A stretch of 64,000 nt of DNA from Ignavibacteriaceae bacterium (lineage in GTDB: Bacteria; Bacteroidota; Ignavibacteria; Ignavibacteriales; Ignavibacteriaceae). Where the stretch lies: positions 1-64,000 of the forward strand of contig WBUK01000004.1 of the NCBI GenBank assembly GCA_008933765.1, written 5' to 3'. The position numbers were made by a program, and so were the translations under genes. The notes beneath the pieces are model-generated. The model searched no databases. It was not told where the DNA came from and was given only the letters and a program-made list of their open reading frames with translations. This document shows, one piece after another, positions 7,990 to 16,594 of the stretch (position 1 is the first letter of the stretch; each line of letters starts with the position of its first letter).

Positions 7990-9414
7990 TCAACCCTCAC
8001 CCAGAAGAAAATCATCAATTGCTCGTGCGGCTTTGCGCCCTGCGCCCATTGCAAGAATAACAGTAGCGCCTCCTGTAACGATGTCACCACCGGCGAAAAC
8101 GCCTTTCTTCGAGGTTTTCATCGTTTCCGGTTCAACAATAATATTGCCCCACTTGTTAAACTGCAGTTCAGGGGTAGTTTTTTGGATAATCGGGTTTGAG
8201 CCATTACCGATTGCAATAACTGCCATATCGATCGGCATAACATATTCAGAACCTTCAACCGGAACCGGTCTTCTTCTGCCGGAAGCATCGGGTTCACCAA
8301 GTTCCATCTTCTGAAGTTTCACACCATGAAGCCACCCGGCATCATCTCCGAGGAACTCCAACGGATTGGTAAGCATAACAAACTGAATTCCCTCAGCTTT
8401 TGCGTGGTGCACTTCTTCAACCCTTGCGGGCATTTCCACTTCACTTCTTCTGTAAACTATGCTTGCCGTGGCGGCACCCAATCTTTTCGCAGTGCGGACG
8501 GCATCCATCGCAGTGTTACCGCCTCCAAAAACGGCTACATTCTTACCGCGAACATCGAAAACCGGGGTGTCATATTCCGGAAATTTGTAAGCTTTCATCA
8601 GATTAACGCGGGTTAAAAACTCGTTAGCCGAATAGACCCCGTTGTGGTTTTCACCCGGAATATTCATAAAATAAGGAAGCCCTGCCCCAACGCCGATAAA
8701 AACAGCGTCATAACCTTCAACCGTCATCAGTTCATCAATCGTATCCGTAAAACCGATTACGCTGTTGGTTCTGAACTCAACCCCCAATTTTTCGAGCGCC
8801 TCCACTTCAGCGCGCACGATCTCTTTAGGCAAACGAAACTCGGGAATGCCGTAAACAAGCACACCACCCAGTTCGTGAAGCGCTTCAAAAACAGTAACAG
8901 AGTGCCCCTTCTGCACAAGCTCACCCGCACAGCTCAATCCGGAAGGACCTGAACCAATAATGGCGACTTTTTTACCTGTGGGTGGTTTCACTTCAACCGT
9001 TCTTATCCCAACGGTAGCCCGTTCATAATCAGCTACAAATCGTTCCAACCTGCCAATGGCAACCGGTTCGCCTTTCACGCCGGTAACGCACGCTGCTTCA
9101 CATTGTTGCTCTTGCGGGCACACCCTACCGCAAACAGCCGGAAGCACATTATCTTCCTTAATCTTTGCAGCAGCCCCAAGGTAGTCACCTTCGGCTACTA
9201 ATTTAATAAAATCTTTAATCTGAACCCCTACCGGGCACCCTTCAACACACTTAGGCTTAGGGCATTGTATGCAGCGTTCTGCTTCCAAGCGGGCAAGCTC
9301 TTCAGTAAACCCAAGATTCACTTCCAAAAAATTTCTGTTGCGCTCAAACGGATTTTGTTCCGGCATCGGTTGGCGCGGTATTTTCATCCTCTCTTTGTTG
9401 CTTAACTCTGCCAT
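7990..9414 (-). CDS. nfnB: NfnB-type NADPH-binding flavoprotein / GltD-like subunit
   Basis: 474-residue flavoprotein of the glutamate-synthase small-subunit family. The N-terminal iron-sulfur region has Cys48/51/56/60 (CIQCPKPKCVEGC) and Cys95/99/105/109. A GSGPSG Rossmann motif binds FAD near residue 153, and a second GGGNTA motif near 305 binds NAD(P)H. The C-terminus has the family's flavin-contact pattern (GVFAGGDIVTGGATVILAMGAGR). Paired with the NfnA-like gene just upstream, it most likely forms NADH-dependent reduced ferredoxin:NADP+ oxidoreductase, which bifurcates electrons between NADH, ferredoxin and NADP+. GltD without GltB is the alternative, but no gltB is nearby. It follows NfnA by 19 bases, at the distal end of the Rnf cluster. 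Confidence 0.85.
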   Translation of the reverse strand: MAELSNKERMKIPRQPMPEQNPFERNRNFLEVNLGFTEELARLEAERCIQCPKPKCVEGCPVGVQIKDFIKLVAEGDYLGAAAKIKEDNVLPAVCGRVCPQEQQCEAACVTGVKGEPVAIGRLERFVADYERATVGIRTVEVKPPTGKKVAIIGSGPSGLSCAGELVQKGHSVTVFEALHELGGVLVYGIPEFRLPKEIVRAEVEALEKLGVEFRTNSVIGFTDTIDELMTVEGYDAVFIGVGAGLPYFMNIPGENHNGVYSANEFLTRVNLMKAYKFPEYDTPVFDVRGKNVAVFGGGNTAMDAVRTAKRLGAATASIVYRRSEVEMPARVEEVHHAKAEGIQFVMLTNPLEFLGDDAGWLHGVKLQKMELGEPDASGRRRPVPVEGSEYVMPIDMAVIAIGNGSNPIIQKTTPELQFNKWGNIIVEPETMKTSKKGVFAGGDIVTGGATVILAMGAGRKAARAIDDFLLGEG

Positions 9415-9433
9415 TGTCTCTTAAATCCCAAGG

Positions 9434-10297
9434 TTAAATTTCCTCTTTTAATGCCTCGGCGTACATTTTATCGAGACTGCAAATGTGCCTCTCAAGTGCG
9501 TCGTGCTCTTCATTTCTGTAGGTGTTGTTTCGTTTCATCAAGAGCCGGAAGTCAACCTCGTGTGCGTCGAACTCAGGTCCATCCACACAAACAAAAACAG
9601 TTTTACCCCCAACAACGGCTCTGCATCCGCCGCACATCCCGGTTCCGTCAACCATAACCGGGTTCAGACTGACAACGGTTTTAATCCCATATTTTCGTGT
9701 AACTTCCGCCACGGCGTTCATCATTGGAATCGGTCCAATCGCCAGAACAAAGTCAATCTTTCTGCCGGAATCAATCAGCTCCTGAAGTTGCCCTGTGACG
9801 AACCCATGGTAACCGTAGCTGCCGTCATCGGTAGTTACATAAACTTCATCGCAAATTTCGTTCATTTCATCTTCAAGGATAACATGTTCTTTCGTTTTTC
9901 CGCCGATAATTGAAATGGTGTGATTCCCTGCGTCTTTCAGCGCTTTTGCAGTTGGGAAGGCGATTGCAGTCCCCACCCCGCCGCCAATGCTGACAGCAGT
10001 TCCAAATTTTTCTATATGTGATGGTAAGCCGAGGGGTCCGACAACATCAAGGAAGAAGTCGTCAGTTTGAAGTGTGTTAATTTCTTTGGTGGTTTTACCA
10101 ATTCCCTGAACAATAATCGTTATTGTGCCCCTGTCAATCGACGAGTCGGCGATCGTCAGGGGTATCCTCTCTCCTTTGGCGGATATCCTTACAATAACGA
10201 ACTGCCCTGCCTTTCTTTTGGCGGCAATTTTTGGAGCGAGAATCTCGAACCTCTTGATTTCAGGCGCAAGAAACTCAGCTTTAACTATGCGAAACAT
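9434..10297 (-). CDS. nfnA: NfnA-type ferredoxin:NADP+ oxidoreductase subunit alpha
   Basis: 287-residue FNR-like protein (also described as sulfide dehydrogenase SudB or PyrK-like). The N-terminal FAD barrel includes 'ERIPLTIADSS', the NAD-binding region has GGGVGTAIAFP near residue 107, and the C-terminal [2Fe-2S] site is GTGMCGGCR ... VFVCVDGPEFDAHEVD. In Nfn this subunit carries NADH-linked FAD and passes electrons to subunit B. The gene lies directly before nfnB and 13 bases after rseC, so Nfn appears co-transcribed with rseC and probably with the Rnf genes. Dihydroorotate dehydrogenase electron transfer (PyrK) is unlikely because no pyrD is present. Confidence 0.85.
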   Translation of the reverse strand: MFRIVKAEFLAPEIKRFEILAPKIAAKRKAGQFVIVRISAKGERIPLTIADSSIDRGTITIIVQGIGKTTKEINTLQTDDFFLDVVGPLGLPSHIEKFGTAVSIGGGVGTAIAFPTAKALKDAGNHTISIIGGKTKEHVILEDEMNEICDEVYVTTDDGSYGYHGFVTGQLQELIDSGRKIDFVLAIGPIPMMNAVAEVTRKYGIKTVVSLNPVMVDGTGMCGGCRAVVGGKTVFVCVDGPEFDAHEVDFRLLMKRNNTYRNEEHDALERHICSLDKMYAEALKEEI

Positions 10298-10310
10298 ATA
10301 ATTCCCGTTA

Positions 10311-10766
10311 TTAATGGTGAACAGACTGAAACGACCTCTTAATTCGAACCGTTTTCGGGAGATTTTCTTTTTTCACCTTTGCTTTAGTCCCCCTGAACTT
10401 GATCAATAAATAATAGAAACCGATCACAATTGCAGCAGACCCAAAAGCAAAAGCCTCTTTACCCGCTACATCTTCGAGCAAGTAAATAATAATTCCAATT
10501 ACAAATATAAATAAAAACAACGGTAAACCGTACACCATAAATACGGCTTTTAATAAATCGGAACCTTTTACCTGAATAACCACCTCGTCACCGGGTAGGC
10601 TGCCCAGATTATCAATAGCTAAAAGTTTGGAGTAAACCCCCTGCCCATCCGGTGAGCAAAACGGGCGTGCAGCGCAGGTTTTGCAATCTGCACGATCCAT
10701 AACGGCAACCTCAATTATGTCGCCTTTTTTATCTATTACAATTCCTTCTTCGGTAAAAACTTCCAT
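10311..10766 (-). CDS. rseC: RseC/MucC-family membrane protein
   Basis: 151-residue inner-membrane protein of the SoxR-reducing-system RseC family. The N-terminal beta domain has a Cys cluster (DCKTCAARPFC, Cys near residues 28, 31 and 37). Two transmembrane helices follow (about 72-95 and 103-122) and then a basic tail. In enterobacteria RseC works with the Rsx/Rnf complex to keep SoxR reduced; here its place between rnfB and nfnA supports a general Rnf-associated role. The start codon is preceded by a repeated leader sequence rather than a clear ribosome binding site. Confidence 0.8.
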   Translation of the reverse strand: MEVFTEEGIVIDKKGDIIEVAVMDRADCKTCAARPFCSPDGQGVYSKLLAIDNLGSLPGDEVVIQVKGSDLLKAVFMVYGLPLFLFIFVIGIIIYLLEDVAGKEAFAFGSAAIVIGFYYLLIKFRGTKAKVKKENLPKTVRIKRSFQSVHH

Positions 10767-10835
10767 AGCGAAATGCTTCTTTGTTTATCGCAGATTTTGT
10801 TTAATCATCAGCGAAATGCTTCTTTGTTTATCGCA
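10767..10835. repeat. Duplicated 26-bp leader of rseC
   Basis: An identical 26-bp segment (beginning AGCGAAATGCTTC and ending TTTATCGCA) occurs at 10767-10792, touching the rseC start codon, and again at 10810-10835, 43 bases away. On the minus strand the outer copy is followed within a few bases by an ATG opening a seven-codon frame (MIKQNLR), so the duplication created a leader mini-ORF. Confidence 0.85.
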
Positions 10836-10891
10836 AATTCCGGTTAAACATCAAAACCGGTATTAAACATTGCGAAATTTCTCTAACCGTT

Positions 10892-10989
10892 GTTAATTAT
10901 CATTAATCATTCCAATAGCACGCTACGCAAAATCGTGCGAAATGCGGGCAAAAAGCGAGTTAATTATCATTAATCATTCCAATAGCACG
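10892..10989. repeat. Exact 31-bp duplication of the rnfB 3' end
   Basis: Segment 10959-10989, encoding the last residues of RnfB (AIGMINDN) plus the stop, is repeated exactly (31 of 31) at 10892-10922, downstream of the gene. The offset is 67. The intervening DNA also carries GCGAAAT motifs shared with the rseC leader repeat. Confidence 0.9.
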
Positions 10990-11763
10990 GGTTGAACATT
11001 TATCGAACGGCACCTTTTCGGGGTCGAGCTGATCATAGTTAATCACTGCTAAGTTGTTTTCCATCACCACGCCGCCTTCAGATTTCCGCGCACAAATACT
11101 GCAACCCATGCACGAAACAGAACAAACAGCTTTTGAAGTTTTGGGGTCATCCAAACTTTTGCAGAAGACAAAAACCTTTCTATCCGCCGGGTGCATTTCA
11201 ATCACATGTCTTGGGCAGGCTTTCTCACAATTCCCACAACCTGTGCAAAGTGATTCAATCAACACGGGAAGCCCATTCTCTCCCATAACTAAAGCGCCGA
11301 ACGGGCAGGCAACAACGCAATCACCGCCGCCTAAGCAGCCGTAAAAGCAAAGTTTGTCGCCACCGGAAAGTAAATCCATAGCACTGCATGAAAGGGGCCC
11401 ATAATAAGTGGCTAATTTATTCACCGCTTCTGTGTGCCCGCCTCGGCAGAGCATTCTGGGCAGCATTCTAACCACTTCACCTGCCTCTTCACCCATAATA
11501 TAGGCTACTGCGGCAGCCGTTTCCGAACCGCCGACAGGGCAGCCGTTTGACTTTGCCTTACCTTCAACAACATTAACGGCGAAATCGTAGCATCCGGCGT
11601 ATCCGCAACCGCCACAGTTAGCGCCGGGCAACACTTCGTTAATTTCGCCAATCAGATGATTTTCCTCAACCCGTAACTTCTTATCTGCTATCGCTAAGGC
11701 GCCGGCAAAAATAAAACCAAGACCACCCATCGTAGCCAACGCAATTATGAACTGAGTGTCCAT
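10960..11763 (-). CDS. rnfB: Rnf complex iron-sulfur subunit RnfB
   Basis: 267-residue membrane-anchored ferredoxin-type subunit that takes electrons from reduced ferredoxin. An N-terminal transmembrane helix (about residues 5-26) is followed by a four-Cys [4Fe-4S] motif (Cys50, 53, 58, 75; GANCGGCGYAGC). Further clusters include CFYGCLGGGDCVVACPFG, CTGCGNCEKACP and CSVSCMGCSIC. ATG 11763 is chosen because AGGAG lies six bases upstream and the protein then begins at the membrane helix; the longer open frame overlaps apbE. It lies one base after the apbE stop and is separated from rnfC-D-G-E-A by apbE and the NusG-II gene. Its 3' end is duplicated downstream. Confidence 0.93.
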   Translation of the reverse strand: MDTQFIIALATMGGLGFIFAGALAIADKKLRVEENHLIGEINEVLPGANCGGCGYAGCYDFAVNVVEGKAKSNGCPVGGSETAAAVAYIMGEEAGEVVRMLPRMLCRGGHTEAVNKLATYYGPLSCSAMDLLSGGDKLCFYGCLGGGDCVVACPFGALVMGENGLPVLIESLCTGCGNCEKACPRHVIEMHPADRKVFVFCKSLDDPKTSKAVCSVSCMGCSICARKSEGGVVMENNLAVINYDQLDPEKVPFDKCSTRAIGMINDN

Positions 11764-11764
11764 C

Positions 11765-12718
11765 TCAACTCCTGATGTATTTTTTAAACCCGGGTGAATA
11801 ATGTTTTTCACCGGTTTTATCGATGATGAAATACTCGCAACCCGGGAATTTTTCAATTATCTTTTTGCTTTTTTTGCTTCCTTCCACAAACAATGCCGTA
11901 GCAATTGCGTCTGCGGAGGCAGCGTCATCCGCGAGCACGGTAACCGAAATAACCGTTTCTGCGGGAAATCCCGTAGTGGGATCGAAAAGGTGGCAGTAGC
12001 GCTTCCCGGCGACCTGAAAAAAGTTCTCATAATCACCCGAGGTAGCAACTGCTTTATCCTTAGGCAAAATTACCTGAACCACACCACCTTCATTTCGGGG
12101 GTCTTGTATCCCCGTCGTCCAGTCTTCCCCTTTGCACCTGATTTCCCCCCCCGCATTTATCAAAAACTGCTCAACCCCGAGCGAATCCAACACCGCGAAT
12201 GCTCTGTCAACTGCGTAGCCCTTCGCAATTCCCGAAAGATCCAACGCAAGTTTTGAGTCAATCGCTAAAGTAGAATCATCCAAAATTTTGATGTGTCGCC
12301 ACCCAACGGTTGAAACCGCTTCTTTAACGGAATCTTCCGCCGGAATGTGCATCGTCTCATCCTTAAAACCCCAGAGGCGCACCACTCTGCCGAGTGTAAT
12401 ATCAAATTTCCCTTCGGTAAGTGAAGATATTTCCAGCGCTCTTTTAATCAAACCGACTACTTCCGGAGCGGTAACAACCTTCCCCGGTAACGATTGATTA
12501 ATTTTTCCAATCGCACCGGTGGTGTCAAAATCCGTAAATAAAGAATCGATTCTCTCAACTTCTTTGAAAGCCGCGTCATACGCCACGGCGTTAACCGAAT
12601 CGATGCCGGACCGGATCTGAATTTCCACCATCGTGCCGAGTGCCGGGATTATCCTGCTTGTGTTTTTGGGTCGCTCCGGTTCAACACCGGTTAAAAGATA
12701 ACCTACCATAAAAAGCAC
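11765..12718 (-). CDS. apbE: FAD:protein FMN transferase ApbE
   Basis: Flavin transferase that attaches FMN to a threonine of RnfD and RnfG. It has the ApbE pattern: 'ALGTMVEI' near the N-terminus, 'IDSLFTDFD', 'VVRLWGF', 'LDLSGIAKGYAVDRA', 'LINAGGEIRCKG', and the metal-site region near 'ADDAASADAIATALFVEGS'. The listed start (GTG 12718) gives 317 residues but cuts a membrane anchor. The same frame is open to 12775 and encodes KRALVLTGFIFILFVLFMVG. It has no ATG; an ATT at 12763-12761 lies seven bases after AAGG. The nearest ATG (12768) is out of frame by one base in an A4 run. See the finding on this. Its position inside the Rnf cluster matches its role. Confidence 0.9.
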   Translation of the reverse strand: MLFMVGYLLTGVEPERPKNTSRIIPALGTMVEIQIRSGIDSVNAVAYDAAFKEVERIDSLFTDFDTTGAIGKINQSLPGKVVTAPEVVGLIKRALEISSLTEGKFDITLGRVVRLWGFKDETMHIPAEDSVKEAVSTVGWRHIKILDDSTLAIDSKLALDLSGIAKGYAVDRAFAVLDSLGVEQFLINAGGEIRCKGEDWTTGIQDPRNEGGVVQVILPKDKAVATSGDYENFFQVAGKRYCHLFDPTTGFPAETVISVTVLADDAASADAIATALFVEGSKKSKKIIEKFPGCEYFIIDKTGEKHYSPGFKKYIRS

Positions 12719-12785
12719 AAAAAGGATAAATATAAATCCCGTTAAAACAAGCGCCCTTTTAATTTCATCACCTTTTAGTTCAAAT

Positions 12786-13493
12786 TTAAGCTATAGTAAT
12801 AACCATTTTATGGGGTGCACACGCAATAACATCACCCGAGAGTGAAGCGTGCCCCATAGCTGCGCAAATTCCATGTTTACAACCGTGTTTTTTCACATGT
12901 GCATTCCCGCGGCCAACGGAAATAACATTACCGCCGTAAACATTAACATCTTTTACCGCACCTGAAAGGGAAATTCGGTCAATCTCTTTCCCTTCGGAAG
13001 AAATCACCGCAAACTGCCCCGCTTTTTCCACGCCACTACCGGCAGGACGCACGGTAAGCATCAGCGAAGCGTGAGTTTTTTTCAAATCTCTGCGCAAATT
13101 CTTAAGAGCAGATGTGAAATCTGTTTCGGGCATCAGGATATCCAGATCATCAGTTTTTACAAAGATATCCCCGAAAGAACCGTTACCAATTCTTGAAACC
13201 GAAACAATATAATCGGGTTCGCTTATCTTCTCCGGTCTGAACCCCAAAGGAGCCAACACCCTTAAAAGTGAAGTTTCGCCCATCAAAAGTGTTTTCGAAG
13301 GTTTCAGTGACAAGCCCGCCTCAGCGGTTAGTTCGCTGAGAACTCTTCCGATTGTTCCGCTCTCTTCCGGAAGAAGTGCTGCAAGCGTAACATCTCTCTT
13401 TCTGCCTGAAAGCAATTTTTTCACTCCCGCACCACTTCCCAATGCGACGATCCCAAGCCCGGCAACCTTAAAAAAATCTCTTCTGTTAATCAT
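12786..13493 (-). CDS. Tat-signal protein with NusG domain II
   Basis: 235-residue exported protein. The N-terminus NRRDFFKVAGLGIVALGSGAG is a twin-arginine signal. The middle region (about 35-155) is not recognised. The C-terminal 75 residues match NusG domain II: 'GKEIDRISLSG', then 'KHGCKHGICAAMG' with two Cys and 'VIACAPHKMVITI' with a third. Such domains are often found beside Rnf and ApbE genes; the function is unknown, and an iron-sulfur or redox role is only a guess. It is followed by apbE. A 273-bp AT-rich gap separates it from rnfA, so this half of the cluster may have its own promoter. Confidence 0.75.
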   Translation of the reverse strand: MINRRDFFKVAGLGIVALGSGAGVKKLLSGRKRDVTLAALLPEESGTIGRVLSELTAEAGLSLKPSKTLLMGETSLLRVLAPLGFRPEKISEPDYIVSVSRIGNGSFGDIFVKTDDLDILMPETDFTSALKNLRRDLKKTHASLMLTVRPAGSGVEKAGQFAVISSEGKEIDRISLSGAVKDVNVYGGNVISVGRGNAHVKKHGCKHGICAAMGHASLSGDVIACAPHKMVITIA

Positions 13494-13766
13494 TTAACAA
13501 TCTCCGAAATTAAAGTAAAACTTTGTAAAAAACCTTAAAATTAAATTTAAAACTGCAACCAAAATAAAAGCAAATTCTAAAACTGAATTAACAATTCAAT
13601 CAAAACTCGTTTCAGTTGAATCAAGAATCAAAATTACCTCTTATCTATTCAGTTACAAGAGAAAACCCAAAAAGTTTCAATTTAAAATAATTACGCTCCA
13701 ATTTTCATTAAATCAGGGCATCAAAAAACTTAAATCTCTGCAGACAAAACCCAAAAGTCCGGAATA
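13494..13766. other. AT-rich gap splitting the Rnf cluster
   Basis: No open frame or hairpin terminator was recognised. Between rnfA (stop at 13767) and the NusG-II gene (start 13493), it is the only gap over 200 bp within the cluster and may hold a second promoter for the NusG-II, apbE, rnfB segment. Confidence 0.5.
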
Positions 13767-14339
13767 CTAAATCAACCCCGAGAAACCCATGAACGCCATC
13801 GCAAGTATGCCGGCAGTTATCAAGGTAATCGGCACGCCCTGAAACGGCTTTGGAACATCCGCAAGTTCAAGTTCTTCCCTTATTCCCGCCATTATCGTCA
13901 GCGCAAGCGTGAATCCCACACCCGCACCAAGCCCGAAGAATATCGATTCCATCATCGAATAGTCTCTGAGCACCATAAAGAGTGCCAAACCAAGTATCGC
14001 GCAGTTCGTTGTAATCAACGGGAGATAAATCCCAAGCGCACGATACAACGGCTGAGAGGTTTTCTTAATAAACATTTCAACAAACTGCACGAGCGAGGCA
14101 ATCACAAGAATAAATGCAACATACTGCAGATAGTCTAACCCGGCCGGCATCAGGATCAAGTGGTTTATCAACCATGTTACCACAGCGGTTAAAACCAACA
14201 CAAATGTTGTAGCCAACCCCATCGAAAACGCCGATGTAAGTTTGTTTGAAACCCCAATAAACGGGCAAATACCCAGAAAATAAGAGAGTACAAAATTATT
14301 AACTATTGCGGCAGAAAGAAAGATAATAAACAGTTCCAT
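13767..14339 (-). CDS. rnfA: Rnf complex membrane subunit RnfA
   Basis: 190-residue integral membrane protein with six predicted helices, of the RnfA/RsxA/NqrE family. Characteristic stretches are 'NNFVLSYFLGICPFIGVS' at the N-terminus, with the conserved Cys that with RnfE holds an intramembrane [2Fe-2S] centre, and 'LITTNCAILG' near residue 110. The start has an ideal RBS (GGAGGC, six bases upstream). It begins one base after the rnfE stop, so the two are co-translated. Confidence 0.95.
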   Translation of the reverse strand: MELFIIFLSAAIVNNFVLSYFLGICPFIGVSNKLTSAFSMGLATTFVLVLTAVVTWLINHLILMPAGLDYLQYVAFILVIASLVQFVEMFIKKTSQPLYRALGIYLPLITTNCAILGLALFMVLRDYSMMESIFFGLGAGVGFTLALTIMAGIREELELADVPKPFQGVPITLITAGILAMAFMGFSGLI

Positions 14340-14340
14340 T

Positions 14341-15051
14341 TTATGCCTCCTTCTCCTTCTCTGCAGTTTCAGTAGTTTCCGCCGCTGTTACATTAACATT
14401 TTTTGCGCCCATTTGGTTGTCAATTGCCCGTTGAATCTCTTTCGCTTTTTTCTTTTCTTCGAAGTGGTTAGCGGTTCCGAACAAGATGCCAAGCGTTAAA
14501 AACGCTCCGGCCGGCAGAATGAAAATCAACATCGGTTCTACGGTTGCCGGGAGGATAACCGTGCCCAAAAATTTACTCGAGCCCAACACTTCCCTAATCC
14601 CGCCGATAACCAACAGCGCCAGAGTAAAACCGGCCCCCATGCCAAGTGCATCCAAAATCGAGCGCCCAACCGTGTTCTTTGAAGCAAACGCCTCCGCCCT
14701 TCCCAGAATAATGCAGTTAACAATAATCAACGGAATGAAGGGACCAAGAGCCTTACTCAAATCAGGGAACTGTGCTTTCATCACAATATCCACAATCGTA
14801 ACAAATGTTGCTATTACTACAATGTAGGCAGCAATTCGCACCTGGTTTGGTATCAGCTTCTTAATAAGCGAAATAATCATACTGCTGAACAGCAGCACAA
14901 AAGCGGTCGCAACCCCCATAGCAAAACCGTTGATTACCGAAACGGTAACCGCCAAAGTGGGGCAGGTGCCCAGCACCTGTTTGAAGATCGGGTTCTGTTT
15001 CCAAATCCCGTTCATAAAAACTTCGGAGTAGCGTGTTTGAGTTTTGCTCAT
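14341..15051 (-). CDS. rnfE: Rnf complex membrane subunit RnfE
   Basis: 236-residue integral membrane protein of the RnfE/RsxE/NqrD family, paired with RnfA in the membrane core. Family landmarks are 'NGIWKQNPIFKQVLGTCPTLAVT' with its conserved Cys near residue 30 and 'PLIIVNCIILGRAEAFASKN' near 107-126. The cytoplasmic C-terminal tail (about 200-236) is charged and longer than the usual minimal protein. It overlaps the rnfG stop by four bases. Confidence 0.95.
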   Translation of the reverse strand: MSKTQTRYSEVFMNGIWKQNPIFKQVLGTCPTLAVTVSVINGFAMGVATAFVLLFSSMIISLIKKLIPNQVRIAAYIVVIATFVTIVDIVMKAQFPDLSKALGPFIPLIIVNCIILGRAEAFASKNTVGRSILDALGMGAGFTLALLVIGGIREVLGSSKFLGTVILPATVEPMLIFILPAGAFLTLGILFGTANHFEEKKKAKEIQRAIDNQMGAKNVNVTAAETTETAEKEKEA

Positions 15052-15608
15052 ATCTTTCCCTCCTTTTTCAATTTTCTCATGGCAGCCATTCCTTCGTTCA
15101 CAATTCTCACAACCGCTTTCGAAGAAATGGTTGCACCCGTTATGGTAACAATGTCGTTATCTGTCTCTTTAGCGCCTTTTTTGCCAAAAATTTCAGGTTC
15201 CGGATTAACGGTTTTAAATTGCCCGGAGAAGCTTTCGTTCAAAATTTCCGAACCTAATCCGGGGGTTTCTGTTTGATCTATCACGGAAATGCCGGTTATC
15301 TTTTTAAGATCGGCGCTTACGCCCATCATCAGGGTAATCACTCCCTGAAAACCGTTACCCTTGCACGGCATTGCATAGCCCACCGTGTTACCTTTGTCAT
15401 CGGAAACTTTATATATTTCCTGAGCAACGCCCGAAATTTTTTCCTGTTTCTTACCTTCGGGGTGAACCACAAAAATTGCTCTTTCTGTTTCCCGTTGTGC
15501 GTTCTGCACAATTTTCGGGTGCGCCACATCGAAAATCCCGGCAATCAATCCGCCGGAAATTGCGCCGATTATCAGAAGTGTAGCCAACATGTGTATTACT
15601 GTTCTCAT
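15048..15608 (-). CDS. rnfG: Rnf complex FMN-binding subunit RnfG
   Basis: 186-residue protein with one N-terminal transmembrane helix (about 5-25) and a periplasmic FMN-binding domain. The covalent flavin motif TGATISS lies near residues 154-160, where its threonine (about 157) receives FMN from ApbE through a phosphoester bond. The preceding 'IDQTETPGLGSEI' segment is also conserved in RnfG/NqrC. It overlaps both neighbours by four bases (rnfD upstream, rnfE downstream), so translational coupling is very likely. Confidence 0.95.
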   Translation of the reverse strand: MRTVIHMLATLLIIGAISGGLIAGIFDVAHPKIVQNAQRETERAIFVVHPEGKKQEKISGVAQEIYKVSDDKGNTVGYAMPCKGNGFQGVITLMMGVSADLKKITGISVIDQTETPGLGSEILNESFSGQFKTVNPEPEIFGKKGAKETDNDIVTITGATISSKAVVRIVNEGMAAMRKLKKEGKI

Positions 15609-16594
15609 TTTTCCGCTCCAAAGATTACAGGTTTCGTAAATCTGTTAATTAGCGGAACAAATCCGTTCATAATCAATATTGCGTACATCACTCCTTCCGG
15701 CAACCCACCAAAGAGGCGAATCATAACCACAATTAAAGCGATTGAAATGCCGTAAATCCAGGTGCCTCTGTTGGTTACGGGTGATGTAACCCAGTCGCTC
15801 GCCATGTAAACTGCTCCGAACATGAAGCCGCCCATAAATAAATGATGTACCGGCGGTGCAAATTTCGCAGAGTCGATCAACCAGAAAATTCCCGAAAAAA
15901 CCAACACTCCGATTGTCATAGCCAAAGGCACGCGCCAGTTAAGCACTTTTACAGCAACCAGAAACAACATACCAACCAAAATCGCAACGGCAGAGGTTTC
16001 GCCAATCGAGCCGCCAACATTTCCAAAGAAAAGCGAGCCAAGATCAACCCCGCCTTTTGCAGCTGCCGCTTCAAATTTGAACCGGCTAAGCGGTGTTGCG
16101 GATGTAACAGCGTCAACTGCCAGGGCAGGCTTGAGCCAGGTTGTCATCGGAACGGGGAAAGCAGCCTGCAGAAAAGCACGGCCCACCAACGCCGGGTTGA
16201 AGATGTTGTAACCTAAGCCACCAAATACTTCTTTGCCGAACCCGATCGCCACAACAGACCCAATAAAAGCAAAAACAGGGTTAAAATTCGGCGGAAGGGT
16301 AAGCCCAAGCAGCAAACCTGTTATAACTGCACTTCCGTCCAATATTGTTATCTTCTGTTTTCTCAGGTATTTAATGGTTGCTTCCGTGAAAACTGCACCA
16401 AAAACTGCCGCGGCAATCACCAACAACTGAAACAACCCGAAATAGACCACCCCCATAACCAAAGGAGGGAGAAGCGAGGCAACAACAAACCACATCGCTT
16501 TTTGTGCGCTAAGTTTCGTACGCAAGTGCGGGGTGCTTGTAAGAACAGCCTTTGGTTTTAACTCAGCAATTTCAGCCGTATCCATATCAGGCAC
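15605..16594 (-). CDS. rnfD: Rnf complex membrane flavoprotein RnfD
   Basis: 329-residue integral membrane protein with about nine helices. It carries the second covalent FMN of the complex: the motif VTSATPL lies near residues 160-166, with the threonine (about 164) as attachment site. Other family signatures are 'GYNIFNPALVGRAFL' and 'MASDWVTSPV'. GTG 16594 is used as start because AGGAAAGG lies just upstream; it overlaps the rnfC stop by eight bases. An in-frame ATG three codons later is an alternative. Confidence 0.95.
   Translation of the reverse strand: MPDMDTAEIAELKPKAVLTSTPHLRTKLSAQKAMWFVVASLLPPLVMGVVYFGLFQLLVIAAAVFGAVFTEATIKYLRKQKITILDGSAVITGLLLGLTLPPNFNPVFAFIGSVVAIGFGKEVFGGLGYNIFNPALVGRAFLQAAFPVPMTTWLKPALAVDAVTSATPLSRFKFEAAAAKGGVDLGSLFFGNVGGSIGETSAVAILVGMLFLVAVKVLNWRVPLAMTIGVLVFSGIFWLIDSAKFAPPVHHLFMGGFMFGAVYMASDWVTSPVTNRGTWIYGISIALIVVMIRLFGGLPEGVMYAILIMNGFVPLINRFTKPVIFGAEK

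Noticed and set aside
7990..9414. Assignment as glutamate synthase small subunit GltD
   Set aside because: No large subunit gltB is adjacent, whereas an NfnA-type subunit directly precedes it. GltD cannot be fully excluded without searching the genome.
13494..13766. Small RNA or riboswitch in the Rnf gap
   Set aside because: No stable hairpin, terminator or conserved riboswitch core was recognised in this AT-rich stretch.
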